The position numbers and the translations under genes are program-made. The notes under the pieces were generated by a model that had not been told where the DNA came from, made no database searches, and worked only from the letters and a program-made list of their open reading frames with translations. Positions 44,109 to 53,173 of a DNA stretch of 64,000 bases are shown here, in pieces. Within the stretch, counting starts at the first letter, position 1. Each line of letters starts with the position of its first letter. The DNA is taken from the NCBI RefSeq assembly GCF_016908495.1, contig NZ_JAFBDZ010000002.1, positions 1,218,626 through 1,282,625 on the forward strand, read 5' to 3'. The stretch is from Rossellomorea pakistanensis (GTDB lineage: Bacteria; Bacillota; Bacilli; Bacillales; Bacillaceae_B).

Positions 44109-44181
44109 GGGGCATTAGCTCAGCTGGGAGAGCGCTACACTGGCAGTGTAGAGGTCAGCGGTTCGAGCCCGCTATGCTCCA
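44109..44181 (+). tRNA. tRNA-Ala (anticodon GGC)
   Basis: A 73-base cloverleaf. Acceptor GGGGCAT/ATGCTCC (one G-T pair), D arm GCTC...GAGC, anticodon stem CTACA/TGTAG with loop CTGGCAG (anticodon GGC), T arm AGCGG TTCGAGC CCGCT, discriminator A. CCA is not encoded. It reads GCC and GCT codons. Confidence 0.97.
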
Positions 44182-44245
44182 TACATAACTTTATTTTAAT
44201 GTTTCAATCTGTTGGTAAACTATTTTAGGCTATCTTACACATAAG

Positions 44246-44292
44246 AACCACTTTTCTTTTGAGTACTAACTTAAGAGGAAGTGGCTTTTTTT
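44246..44292 (+). terminator. Terminator after the tRNA
   Basis: CCACTTTTC.../...GAGGAAGTGG long stem with G-T pairs, followed by TTTTTTT. Confidence 0.8.
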
Positions 44293-44406
44293 GTTTAAAG
44301 GATAATAAGGTGAGAGGAACCCATTTCGTAAAACAGTTTGATGTTTTTTGAGTGAAAGTTCTGTAATATAGTAGAAAATGATGTGAATACACGGGGATGA
44401 TGGATA

Positions 44407-45792
44407 GTGTTGGACCAATTAAGATATATTGATGGAATTACGATTATTGATACATCAGGAACCATCTTATTTACAGTTAAATTTAATCCAAGGTTTCATG
44501 CTGAAATTGATGATAACGAGAAGATTATCGGCCAAAATCTTTTTTCTGCTTTCCCTATGCTTGATGAACAGTCAAGCACCCTTTTTAATGTAATGAAGAC
44601 GGGGAAACCGATTTATCGTGCAAAACAAAAGATAGTCGATTTCAGAGGGGTTGAAAATGAAACCACAAATGTTTCATTACCAATCAAGGCCCATGGGAAA
44701 ACGATTGGTTCGATTGAACTTTCAAAAGATATAAGTGATGATAACCGTTTACTAGGTTCGGTTATAGAAATTGATTCAAGTTCATTTAATAGTAAACAAT
44801 TAAAAGCGAAGATTCAGCCGGAGAGAGCTGTCTATTTTTTGGAAGATATCGTCACTATTGATGAAGAAATGAATCAATTAAAGGAATCTGTAAGGAAGTT
44901 TGCCAAAGGGGATTCTTCTGTTTTTATCAATGGAGAAACAGGAACGGGCAAAGAATTATTTGCACATGCCATTCACAATGAGAGTGATCGATCAACTCAA
45001 CCATTTATTACTCAGAATTGTGCTGCACTTCCAGAAAGTTTAATCGAAAGTATTCTGTTTGGCACAAAAAAGGGAAGCTTTACTGGGGCTGAGGATAATC
45101 CTGGCTTGTTTGAATTGGCTGATGGGGGTACTCTTTTCCTTGATGAGATCAATTCGATGCCGATTCACCTTCAGGCTAAACTTTTAAGAGTATTGGAAGA
45201 TCGTTGTGTTCGCAGACTAGGGGACACAAAAGTAAGAGCAATTGATGTTCGTATCATTTCTGCAACTAACGTGCATCCGGCACAGTGTGTAAGAGATGGA
45301 AAGCTGCGTCAAGATCTTTACTACCGTCTTGGGGTCATGACATTGGCAATTCCTCCTTTACGTGAAAGGAGAGAGGATATACGACTATTGGTTGAATATT
45401 TTGTTAGTAAGTTTAATAAAAGCCATAAAAAGAACATTGCTCATATTTCAAGAGATTCACTTGAGTTTTTACTGAGTTATGATTGGCCAGGAAATGTCAG
45501 GGAGCTTGAAAATGTCATCGAATATTCTATAAATCTAGCTGATGCATGTGATGATACATTACAATATCATCATTTAGAAAAACAAATAAAGCATCTAATG
45601 GGTGTACAACAAACGTTTTCCTCTACGAAAATAAAGCCATTAAAAGATGAGATTGCGAATTTAGAAAAAGCAAGAATTGAGCAGGCCATTATTCTAACAA
45701 ATGGGAATGTATCAAAAGCGGCTAGGTTGCTTGAAATCCCTAGACAAACATTACAAAATAAAATGATCCATTATGGAATAAACAATAGCTGA
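44407..45792 (+). CDS. Sigma-54-dependent activator (RocR-like) next to the alanine dehydrogenase-like gene
   Basis: A 461-residue NtrC-family enhancer-binding protein. The N-terminal part (about residues 1-110, DGITIIDTSGTILFTVKFNP) is a PAS-like sensor. The AAA+ domain has FINGETGTGKELFAHAIHNE, the sigma-54 contact loop GSFTGA, and GGTLFLDEINSMP. The C-terminal Fis HTH reads NVSKAARLLEIPRQTLQNKM. It starts at GTG (a TTG follows directly). It has an exact -24/-12 promoter downstream, before the next operon, so it very probably activates the dehydrogenase-carrier pair. The inducer is unknown; alanine is a guess. Confidence 0.9.
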   Translation: MLDQLRYIDGITIIDTSGTILFTVKFNPRFHAEIDDNEKIIGQNLFSAFPMLDEQSSTLFNVMKTGKPIYRAKQKIVDFRGVENETTNVSLPIKAHGKTIGSIELSKDISDDNRLLGSVIEIDSSSFNSKQLKAKIQPERAVYFLEDIVTIDEEMNQLKESVRKFAKGDSSVFINGETGTGKELFAHAIHNESDRSTQPFITQNCAALPESLIESILFGTKKGSFTGAEDNPGLFELADGGTLFLDEINSMPIHLQAKLLRVLEDRCVRRLGDTKVRAIDVRIISATNVHPAQCVRDGKLRQDLYYRLGVMTLAIPPLRERREDIRLLVEYFVSKFNKSHKKNIAHISRDSLEFLLSYDWPGNVRELENVIEYSINLADACDDTLQYHHLEKQIKHLMGVQQTFSSTKIKPLKDEIANLEKARIEQAIILTNGNVSKAARLLEIPRQTLQNKMIHYGINNS

Positions 45793-45876
45793 ACTAAATC
45801 TATCTAGTAGGTGCCCATATCTTAACACCTGATTGCCCGTTTTATATCACTTTTGATTTTCTAAACTATTTTTTGG

Positions 45877-45918
45877 AAGGCAAAAATCCTTTTGTAAGGG
45901 GTTTTGCCTGCTTTTTTT
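45877..45918 (+). terminator. Terminator after the activator gene
   Basis: AGGCAAAA-TCC/GGGG-TTTTGCCT stem followed by TTTTTTT. Confidence 0.85.
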
Positions 45919-45944
45919 ATTTATTGTTCCTCCTATATTTTAAG

Positions 45945-45961
45945 TTGGCATGAGTTTTGCA
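45945..45961 (+). promoter_or_regulatory. Sigma-54 -24/-12 promoter of the alanine dehydrogenase-like operon
   Basis: TTGGCATGAGTTTTGCA has GG at 45947-45948 and GC at 45959-45960, exact 12-base spacing, 37 bases before the start. An AGGTG...CACCT dyad near 45812-45832 is a possible activator site. Confidence 0.88.
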
Positions 45962-45997
45962 TATAAGCTTATAAGCTATTGAAAGTAGGGGGATAAA

Positions 45998-47095
45998 ATG
46001 AAAATAGGAATTTTAAAAGAAGTAAAGGATGGAGAATCACGTGTTGTTTTAACACCAACTGAGGTGAAGGTATTGTCACGTAATGGCCATTCAGTTTTGG
46101 TGGAAAAAAATGCGGGGTTAAATGCAGGGTTTCCTGACCAATTATATCTAGAGGCAGGAGCAGAGATTACACAGCTAGCAAAAGATATTTTTGAGCAGTC
46201 TGATATGGTGGTGAAAGTGAAGGAAATTAGTCCGAAAGAATATGCTCTTCTTCAGCCTGGTCAAATTCTTTTTTCCTGTCTCCATCCGGCGGCTAATAAA
46301 GAAGAGGTGGATGTGTTGTTAGAAAAGAAAGTAGTGGCTATAACAGCAGAAGATACTCATCGTTTTGGATCACCTAATTGTGAAGTAGCCGGAAAGCTTG
46401 GAGCCTTAATGGGAATACAGTACCTTCTTTCTACAAACGGTGGATTGGGAAAATTAGTAGGGGGGGTAGGTGGAGTCCCCGGAATACAGGCTTTAGTGTT
46501 AGGAGGAGGCATCGTTGGGAAAAGTGCGGTGGACGTTCTTGCTTCATTGAGAGCTCAGGTGAGATTACTAGACATTAATATCGGAGTATTAAGAGAAGCC
46601 CAGTTTCTTTTTCCGAAGAATGTTACGACTGGTTTTTCAAATCAAGAAACGATTAAAGAAATCTTGCCTAATGTGGACCTTGTCATCAATTGTGTAAAGT
46701 GGCCGAAACAACGAGCAGACCATCTGATTACTAGAGAAATGCTTTGCATGATGCAAAAGGGATCGGTCATTGTTGATATTAGTGCAGACGTTGGTGGGGC
46801 AATTGAAACCTATCGCCCAACGACGTTTAATGAACCAGTTTATACGGTGGATGGTGTTATCCATTTTGGAGTAGATAATATACCAGGTGCTGTTCCCAAC
46901 ACTGCATCGATTGCATATGCCGCCTCGGTTTTCCCGCATATCCATTCTATTGCCAATAATGGGGTTGAAAAAGCATTGATTGATGATGAATATCTTAGAA
47001 AAGGGCTTACTGCCTTTAAAGGGGTGTTAACCCATGAAGAAACAGGCAACATTCAAGAGCGCCAATGGGTGAAACCAGAAGAGTTGTTGAATTAA
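45998..47095 (+). CDS. Alanine dehydrogenase-like protein (AlaDH/PNT family)
   Basis: A 365-residue AlaDH/PNT protein. The substrate Lys is in MVVKVKEIS, the catalytic His in CLHPAANKEE, the NAD site in LVLGGGIVGKSAVDVL, and the Asp in VIVDISADVGGAIET; VDNIPGAVPNTAS carries the conserved Asn. All key residues are present, but the surrounding sequence differs clearly from the usual Bacillus Ald (for example LHPAAN instead of LHLAAE), so the substrate may not be alanine. The start ATG follows agtaggggg. It is expressed from a sigma-54 promoter, together with the downstream carrier. Confidence 0.82.
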   Translation: MKIGILKEVKDGESRVVLTPTEVKVLSRNGHSVLVEKNAGLNAGFPDQLYLEAGAEITQLAKDIFEQSDMVVKVKEISPKEYALLQPGQILFSCLHPAANKEEVDVLLEKKVVAITAEDTHRFGSPNCEVAGKLGALMGIQYLLSTNGGLGKLVGGVGGVPGIQALVLGGGIVGKSAVDVLASLRAQVRLLDINIGVLREAQFLFPKNVTTGFSNQETIKEILPNVDLVINCVKWPKQRADHLITREMLCMMQKGSVIVDISADVGGAIETYRPTTFNEPVYTVDGVIHFGVDNIPGAVPNTASIAYAASVFPHIHSIANNGVEKALIDDEYLRKGLTAFKGVLTHEETGNIQERQWVKPEELLN

Positions 47096-47120
47096 ATTTT
47101 ATTTTTGGGGAGGGATGAAC

Positions 47121-48518
47121 ATGGATTTAGGTATTCTATCACTTGTTCCCGCAGCGGTTGCAATTATTCTAGCATTTGTAACTAGAAATACAGTCTTCTC
47201 GCTTGCTGTCGCATGTTTTATCGGGGTGCTTCTAGCTGGACAAGGATTATTAGGATTTCCTAACTTGCTGAAAGATGCATTAGGTACCACTAGCTTTTCA
47301 TGGATCTTTTTACTTGAACTTTTTATCGGGGTTTTAATTGCCTTTTTTCAAAGAACCGGAGCGATTCAGCATTTTACGTTAATCATGGAGCGTAAGAATT
47401 TGAGTCGTGTCAAGACACAGCTAGTTTCCTGGTTTTTAGGAATGTTCGTGTTCTTTAGCGACTATTTCAGTCCGTTATTTGTAGGGTCCACAATGCGAAA
47501 TTTGTCAGATAAAGCGAAAATTTCAAGAGAAAAGTTGTCATATATAGCGGATTCGACTTCAGCACCTGTCAGCGTCATGGTTCCAATAACTGGTTGGGCC
47601 GTGTATATTTCAGGGTTATTGGTCGGTATGGGTGCGATTACAAGCCCTGATATGGCGATGGGAGTGTTTGTTCAAGCAATACCTTTTAACTTCTATGCCT
47701 TACTATCAGTTCTTTTTGTAGGGTTAATTGCAATGAAAGTCATCCCTGATTTTGGACCGATGAAGAAAGCGGAGGAACGAGCATTGAAGGAAGGAAAAGT
47801 TCTTCGCGACGGAGCTGAACCGTTAATGGGAGAGGAATTGACAGAAACTCCACCTTTTGAAGGAATAAAGCCTAATGTCTTCTTAAACTTTTTCTTGCCT
47901 GTTTTGATTGTGATCTCTATCGCAGTTGGGACATTCATAGTGTTAGATTCAGCGAAAACGATGGAAGCCTTTTTGACTGCATCTGTCATTTTAGGAATCA
48001 TTATGCGAATACAGGGCATCCCTTTTAATGATATTATGAAAACAGCAACTGCCGGGATGAAAGGTGTATTACCTGCCATTATTATCTTAGCGTTTGCCTA
48101 TGCATTGAATAAATTAACCGAAGACATTGGAACAGCCGATTATATTGTTTCGGTCAGCGAAAATTGGTTAACTCCTAGTCTACTTCCAGTAATTACCTTT
48201 ATAATCGCGGCGATTATTGCTTTTGCAACAGGTTCTTCTTGGGGAACTTTTGCCATAGTTATGCCTTTAGCAATCCCCCTTGTCTTTAACTATACAGGGG
48301 ATGAAGTAACGACTCTTGTTTTAGCTACAATAGCAGCCGTTGGAGGTGGAGGTGTGTTTGGAGATCATTGTTCTCCTTTATCAGATACGACAGTACTAGC
48401 TTCAACCGGTGCAGCATCCGATCACATGGATCATGTAAAGACACAGATTCCGTATGCGTTAACTGTAGCTGCTATTGCTTGTGTTTTTTATCTGATTGTT
48501 GGGATAGTATTTGTTTAA
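47121..48518 (+). CDS. NhaC-family carrier co-transcribed with the alanine dehydrogenase-like gene
   Basis: A 465-residue protein with 11-12 membrane helices, of the NhaC superfamily. The signature IAFATGSSWGTFAIVMPLAI and GGGGVFGDHCSPLSDTTVLA are visible, and FFSDYFSPLFVGSTMRNLSD lies in the first half. The start is set at the second ATG (47121), six bases after ggggaggg. It begins 25 bases after the dehydrogenase stop, so the two form an operon and the carrier probably moves its amino-acid substrate. A terminator follows. Confidence 0.88.
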   Translation: MDLGILSLVPAAVAIILAFVTRNTVFSLAVACFIGVLLAGQGLLGFPNLLKDALGTTSFSWIFLLELFIGVLIAFFQRTGAIQHFTLIMERKNLSRVKTQLVSWFLGMFVFFSDYFSPLFVGSTMRNLSDKAKISREKLSYIADSTSAPVSVMVPITGWAVYISGLLVGMGAITSPDMAMGVFVQAIPFNFYALLSVLFVGLIAMKVIPDFGPMKKAEERALKEGKVLRDGAEPLMGEELTETPPFEGIKPNVFLNFFLPVLIVISIAVGTFIVLDSAKTMEAFLTASVILGIIMRIQGIPFNDIMKTATAGMKGVLPAIIILAFAYALNKLTEDIGTADYIVSVSENWLTPSLLPVITFIIAAIIAFATGSSWGTFAIVMPLAIPLVFNYTGDEVTTLVLATIAAVGGGGVFGDHCSPLSDTTVLASTGAASDHMDHVKTQIPYALTVAAIACVFYLIVGIVFV

Positions 48519-48608
48519 AAAGTAAAAAAACTCATCGATTGAGAAAACTTAATTTTAGAGTGTATTAATAGAAAATATAATTATGGAACTACCGGGTACC
48601 AAAAAGGT

Positions 48609-48647
48609 TAAAGGGACATCTAATGAAAAATGATGCCCTTTTTTTAT
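48609..48647 (+). terminator. Terminator of the dehydrogenase-carrier operon
   Basis: AAAGGG-CATC/GATG-CCCTTT stem followed by TTTTT. Confidence 0.85.
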
Positions 48648-48690
48648 GAGACTAGAACAAAAAGAAGCTAATAAATAGGCAAATGAGTTT

Positions 48691-49030
48691 CTAGCCTGTT
48701 TCCGACTGTTGCCTTTTTCTATTCCTAAAAAAAGCGATTACAAGAAGTAACAATGGGATGATTACATGAAAAGGAATAAATAAAATAAAGGGCGAAAAGC
48801 TTTAACCCTTCTTTAATATGTTCAGGAAAATTGCTTGCAATGGTCATTGACAAAATGAGTATTACGATCCCTAGGGGGTACGAAAGCTTTGATGGTTCTT
48901 TCACTTAGAATAAGCTAGCTGTACCGATAACGACTGCATAGAAATAAAGGCCGATTTTATGATCAGGGCAAACATAAAGAATACGTCAAGTCGATCAGTC
49001 CTTTTCAAGTAATGGAAAAACCCGAAATTT
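48691..49030 (-). pseudogene. Remnant of a GerAB-type spore germination permease (C-terminal part)
   Basis: Minus-strand translation gives FFHYLKRTDRLDVFFMFALI, then, after a frame change, YFYAVVIGTASLF, then PLGIVILILSMTIASNFPEH and VIIPLLLLVIAFFRNRKRQQ before a stop at 48691-48693. These are the last three helices and tail of a GerAB/GerKB/YndE-family germinant-receptor permease, where the phrase LER-D-LFV...FFYAAVIG is typical. At least two frameshifts are needed, and the rest of the gene is missing. Confidence 0.7.
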
Positions 49031-49337
49031 TTTTGTTTTACTTTCTTATTTTCTACTGTTTATTAAAGCTATAGTACAGTCCTATAAAAAAAGAAAAGGA
49101 AAAACCGCAAAAAGTTCTTGAGTTTTTCGAAAGGGATAATGGATAGAATTAGGCGGGCAACTACCTATTAAGTAGGGGGGGTATTAAAGAGAAACTTCCG
49201 GCTTCTAAGTGAGCAAAATTTCATATTTTAGTCAATATATTTTAAAGGGAAATGATCATTAAAACTAAGAATAAAAAAACTCTTCTTCTTTTCAAACTTA
49301 GCCAAACCTAAGAGAATTCATTTTTAGGTAATTAACG

Positions 49338-49472
49338 TTATTCCGGTTTATTTTTATCTTTTTCATTACTCATCACTTTAATAAAGCTTTTAAATTGATC
49401 TTTAGATATCCCTGATAGCATGGCTTTTTTTACCAAGGAATTAAATTCTTTCCTTCTCCTTATATCTTTCAA
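49338..49472 (-). CDS. Short SinI-like protein (44 residues)
   Basis: A short gene starting at TTG, nine bases after gaaagggg. The translation begins MKDIRRRKEFNSLVKKAMLS and continues GISKDQFKSFIKVMSN with a polar tail. The stretch EFNSLVKKAMLSGISKDQFK matches the pattern of the SinI/SinR interaction helix pair (E-W-x-x-L-x-x-x-A-x-x-x-G-I-S). SinI-type peptides bind SinR-like repressors and relieve repression of biofilm genes. No sinR is seen in the window. The frame is short, so chance is possible, but motif plus ribosome binding site support it. Confidence 0.6.
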   Translation of the reverse strand: MKDIRRRKEFNSLVKKAMLSGISKDQFKSFIKVMSNEKDKNKPE

Positions 49473-49624
49473 ATGAGTCAACCCCTTTCTTTGTGAGTGA
49501 ATTATTAAATGATTCGAATAATAGAAGTGATTTATAGGGGGGAATAACTAAAATATTATTTAGAGTAATTCGTTGTCAAAAATATGTATATCTAAGTCTA
49601 TTTATAAAATAATTATTTTAGTGA

Positions 49625-49653
49625 TTGACAACGTTTTCACTCTCATGTAAATT
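49625..49653 (+). promoter_or_regulatory. glpT promoter with overlapping CcpA (cre) operator
   Basis: TTGACA (49625-49630), 17 bases, TAAATT (49648-49653). TGACAACGTTTTCA (49626-49639) matches the cre consensus TGWNANCGNTNWCA at every fixed position and overlaps the -35, so CcpA repression on glucose is likely. Confidence 0.75.
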
Positions 49654-49693
49654 TGTAGTACAAGTTAACAAACGGGGCTAGAGACTATAGAGA

Positions 49694-49757
49694 CCTGCAC
49701 TACATTAGCACTTTTCGTTAAGAGAAGTGTCTTCTGAAGTGCGGTTTTTTTGTTTTT
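49694..49757 (+). terminator. Leader terminator between the glpT promoter and glpT
   Basis: Two-tier hairpin: GCACT...AGTGC encloses CACTTTTC/GAGAAGTG, followed by TTTTTTT. It lies about 170 bases before the glpT ATG and about 40 bases after the predicted start of transcription, the arrangement of GlpP-type antitermination leaders in B. subtilis glp operons. Confidence 0.75.
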
Positions 49758-49924
49758 AGGTACGTTGTAAATTTGATAAAATTTATCTATTTAAAGGAGT
49801 GAGAGTTTAATTTGGCTCAAAAGGAAGAACTAGAATGTATAAAATTGTTCTATGTTTCAAAACAAGATGATTATATTCTTTTTTCCAAGTAGAGAATTTT
49901 CTAATTTATATCGGGAGGACATGT

Positions 49925-51286
49925 ATGCTTAAAATGTTTAGTCCAGCGCCGCCTATTGAAAGGTTGCCGGAAAATAGGATTGATTCAGAATATAAGAAGT
50001 TAAGATTCCAAGTCTTTATGGGAATTTTTATTGGTTATGCCGCTTATTATTTAATACGGAAAAACTTCTCATTAGCTATACCTTATTTAACCGAACAAGG
50101 TTTTTCTAAAGGTGAATTAGGTTTAGCTCTCTCGGCTATATCCATTGCATACGGAATTAGTAAGTTTGTAATGGGGACAGTTTCGGACAGAAGTAATGCC
50201 AGATACTTCTTGGCAGCAGGGTTAATATTATCAGCTGTCATTAATTTAGCAATGGGACTTATACCTTTTTTTACTTCTTCAATTGCGATTATGTTCGTTA
50301 TGCTATTCTTAAATGGATGGGTTCAAGGGATGGGCTGGCCGCCTTCAGGGCGTACGCTTGTTCACTGGTTTAGTGTCAGTGAAAGAGGTGGAAAGACAGC
50401 GATTTGGAACGTTGCCCATAATGTAGGGGGAGGGCTAATGGCACCTTTAGCCATAATGGGTGTTTCTGTTGTCTCTACTTATTTTGGAGCAGCATATGTA
50501 GGGTATGAAGGGATCTTCATTTTACCGGCATTAGTGGCCATTGTAGTTGCTGTAGTGGCCTTCCTATTGATGCGTGATACCCCTCAATCTGTTGGGCTAC
50601 CACCGATCGAGGAGTATCGAAATGACTACCCAAGTAAATCCAAGAAGACGTTTGAAACAGAACTAACTACGAAAGAAATTTTATTTAAATATGTTTTGAA
50701 TAATAAGTGGGTTTGGGCGATAGCTATTGCAAACGTATTTGTTTATTTCGTAAGGTATGGAGTATTGGATTGGGCTCCGACTTACTTAAGTGAAGAAAAA
50801 GGGTTCAATATGGAAGAATCAAGTATCGCCTATTTCTTATACGAGTGGGCCGGGATACCAGGTACTCTCTTATGTGGATATATTTCAGATAAAGTATTCA
50901 AAGGGCGTCGTGGTCCTGCAGGTGTAGTGTTTATGGCGGGTGTGTTAGTCGCTGTTGTAGTTTATTGGTTAAATCCTGCAGGTAATCCGATGATTGATAA
51001 TTTAGCGTTAATTGCAATTGGATTTTTAATCTATGGACCTGTTATGTTAATAGGATTGCAAGCACTCGATTTTGTTCCGAAGAAGGCAGCTGGTACTGCA
51101 GCTGGACTTACTGGGTTATTTGGTTATTTAGGTGGAGCTGTGATGGCCAATGCTTTACTTGGTTACATTGTCCAATACGCAAGCTGGGATGCAGGCTTTA
51201 TGTTATTGACTGGTTCCTGTGTACTTGCAACTGTATTGTTTGCCATCACCTGGAATGTAAGAGGTCAAGAAGTAGTTAAGCATTAG
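49925..51286 (+). CDS. glpT: Glycerol-3-phosphate transporter
   Basis: A 453-residue major facilitator of the organophosphate:phosphate antiporter family with 12 helices. The N-terminal [20 protein letters not shown] and [20 protein letters not shown] are diagnostic; the Arg residues in helices 1 and 7 (YLIRKN, YFVRYG) bind phosphate. It exchanges glycerol-3-phosphate for inorganic phosphate. Ribosome binding site gggagg. Upstream are a cre-overlapping promoter and a leader terminator. No glpQ follows, unlike B. subtilis glpTQ. Confidence 0.95.
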   Translation: MLKMFSPAPPIERLPENRIDSEYKKLRFQVFMGIFIGYAAYYLIRKNFSLAIPYLTEQGFSKGELGLALSAISIAYGISKFVMGTVSDRSNARYFLAAGLILSAVINLAMGLIPFFTSSIAIMFVMLFLNGWVQGMGWPPSGRTLVHWFSVSERGGKTAIWNVAHNVGGGLMAPLAIMGVSVVSTYFGAAYVGYEGIFILPALVAIVVAVVAFLLMRDTPQSVGLPPIEEYRNDYPSKSKKTFETELTTKEILFKYVLNNKWVWAIAIANVFVYFVRYGVLDWAPTYLSEEKGFNMEESSIAYFLYEWAGIPGTLLCGYISDKVFKGRRGPAGVVFMAGVLVAVVVYWLNPAGNPMIDNLALIAIGFLIYGPVMLIGLQALDFVPKKAAGTAAGLTGLFGYLGGAVMANALLGYIVQYASWDAGFMLLTGSCVLATVLFAITWNVRGQEVVKH

Positions 51287-51324
51287 ATTTACCAATTTAC
51301 ATGATTACTTTTCTATTTTTAGTA

Positions 51325-51376
51325 GAACGATCTTGATTTAACCTTTATTTGGTTAAATCGAGGTGGTTCTTTTTTT
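51325..51376 (+). terminator. Terminator after glpT
   Basis: GATTTAACC/GGTTAAATC with outer GAAC/GTTC arms, followed by TTTTTTTG. Confidence 0.9.
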
Positions 51377-51445
51377 GTTTGTTATCCATCTCTTTAATAA
51401 TGAACTTATCTTTAATTATATGGAGAGAACTTAACCATCCATTAA

Positions 51446-51459
51446 TGAAAACATTTTCA
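51446..51459. promoter_or_regulatory. Near-cre site upstream of the amino-sugar PTS
   Basis: TGAAAACATTTTCA matches the cre consensus with one mismatch (A for G in the central CG) and is a perfect palindrome. It lies 166 bases before the PTS start. A weak promoter (TTGTAA 51508, TAACAT 51531, spacing 17) follows. Confidence 0.45.
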
Positions 51460-51552
51460 TTCATTTGTAGTGGATAATGAAAACAATTAAGAAAAGGGAA
51501 AATGGTATTGTAAGCGGTTTATATACGACTTAACATAAAATTAGAGTAAGAC

Positions 51553-51569
51553 TTTGAAACGATTTCAAA
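51553..51569. promoter_or_regulatory. Palindromic operator candidate at the amino-sugar PTS
   Basis: TTTGAAACGATTTCAAA is a perfect dyad (7-3-7), 43 bases before the start codon, just after the presumed promoter. It is a plausible site for the RpiR regulator encoded at 54014. Confidence 0.55.
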
Positions 51570-51611
51570 TGAAAAAGAATTCTCAAGGAATTATATATTG
51601 GGGGGATTATG

Positions 51612-53144
51612 ATGAAAAAGGCATTTGAGAAAGCACAGCAATTCGGTAAATCATTTATGCTTCCCATTGCTGTTTTACCTGCTGCCGGATTACTTTTAGG
51701 AATAGGGGGAGCACTTTCAAACCCTAATACAATAAAGGCATATTCATTTTTAGACATTGGATGGCTACAGGCTATCTTTATGATTATGAGCTCTGCGGGG
51801 AGTATCGTGTTTGCTAACTTGCCCATTATCTTTGCGGTAGGAGTTGCCGTGGGTCTTGCCCGTTCGGATAAAGGTACGGCTGGTCTCGCGGCTATGATTG
51901 GTTTCTTTGTGATGAATTCTACTATCAGCGCATTACTCAGTATTACAGGCAACCTCGCTAAAGAGAACCTAGCTGGGGCTGGGCAGGGAATGGCTGTTGG
52001 GATTCAGACTCTTGAAACAGGTGTATTCGGAGGAATTCTGGTTGGGATTACAGCAGCACTTTTACACAATAAGTATAACAAAATTAATCTTCCACAAGTA
52101 TTAGGGTTCTTTGGCGGTTCTCGATTCATCCCCATTGTGGTATCCTTTGCTTCCATATTCTTAGGGGCGGCTCTATTTATCATTTGGCCGTACTTCCAGG
52201 AGTTGATCAACCAATTAGGAGCCATTGTAACTAGTACAGGTACGATAGGAACTTTCTTCTTTGGATTTATCTTAAGGATGCTTGGTCCATTAGGATTACA
52301 CCACATCTTTTACCTGCCATTTTGGCAAACTGCTCTAGGAGGTTCAATGGAGATTGCTGGACACCTTGTAAATGGTACTCAGAATATCTTCTTTGCCCAA
52401 CTAGCTGATCCAAGTACTACCCAATATTATGAGGGTGTGTCAAGGTTTATGAGCGGCCGTTTTATCACAATGATGTTTGGTTTACCTGGAGCTGCCCTTG
52501 CCATCTATCATTGTGCGAAACCTAAGAATAGAAAAGTTGTCGGTGGATTACTTATTTCAGCAGCATTAACATCTTTTTTAACTGGGATTACTGAACCACT
52601 CGAATTTAGCTTTCTGTTCGTTGCGCCTGTTTTATATATTGTTCATGCATTCTTCGACGGTTTGGCGTTCATGATGGCGGATATCTTTAACATTACGATT
52701 GGGCAAACCTTTTCTGGAGGACTTATAGATTTCATTTTATTCGGAATTCTGCAAGGCAATGATAAGACAAATTGGATCTATGTCTTGATGATAGGGATTC
52801 CATGGTTTTTCGTCTACTACTTTACGTTTAAATTCTTAATTAAGAAAAAGAATTACAAGGTTCTCGGTCGTGAAGATGATGAACAATCTGTTAAACAAGT
52901 TACAGCTTCAGAAAGAGCTAAAATGATTGTACAAGGTTTAGGAGGAAAAGAAAATATTGATGTCGTCGATTGTTGTGCAACGCGACTTCGAGTAACTGTG
53001 TTAGATGAAATGAAGGTTGAGGAAGATCCTATAAAACAAACGGGGTCAAAAGGGATTGTGAAGAGCGGTAAAGGTATTCAAATTATTTACGGTCCTCAAG
53101 TTACCATTATTAAAAGTGAGATTGAAGAGTACATGGAAGGGTAA
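51612..53144 (+). CDS. PTS transporter subunit IICB, amino-sugar type (N-acetylmannosamine likely)
   Basis: A 510-residue Glc-family EII. The membrane IIC domain (about residues 1-400) has MLPIAVLPAAGLLLGIGGAL, GLHHIFYLPFWQTALGGSME and ITEPLEFSFLFVAP. The C-terminal IIB domain carries the phosphorylated Cys in VVDCCATRLRVTV (a double Cys where most have one). No IIA domain is present, so it relies on a shared IIA. The start is the second ATG, six bases after gggggg. With nanE downstream, uptake of N-acetylmannosamine as its 6-phosphate is the best inference; GlcNAc cannot be excluded. Confidence 0.88.
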   Translation: MKKAFEKAQQFGKSFMLPIAVLPAAGLLLGIGGALSNPNTIKAYSFLDIGWLQAIFMIMSSAGSIVFANLPIIFAVGVAVGLARSDKGTAGLAAMIGFFVMNSTISALLSITGNLAKENLAGAGQGMAVGIQTLETGVFGGILVGITAALLHNKYNKINLPQVLGFFGGSRFIPIVVSFASIFLGAALFIIWPYFQELINQLGAIVTSTGTIGTFFFGFILRMLGPLGLHHIFYLPFWQTALGGSMEIAGHLVNGTQNIFFAQLADPSTTQYYEGVSRFMSGRFITMMFGLPGAALAIYHCAKPKNRKVVGGLLISAALTSFLTGITEPLEFSFLFVAPVLYIVHAFFDGLAFMMADIFNITIGQTFSGGLIDFILFGILQGNDKTNWIYVLMIGIPWFFVYYFTFKFLIKKKNYKVLGREDDEQSVKQVTASERAKMIVQGLGGKENIDVVDCCATRLRVTVLDEMKVEEDPIKQTGSKGIVKSGKGIQIIYGPQVTIIKSEIEEYMEG

Positions 53145-53173
53145 TGAATAGAATCGCTTAAGGAGTGCTAGCA

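Noticed and set aside
51508..51536. TGTAAGCGGTTTAT as a cre site at the PTS
   Set aside because: It fails both final fixed positions of the consensus. The better candidate is the palindrome at 51446.
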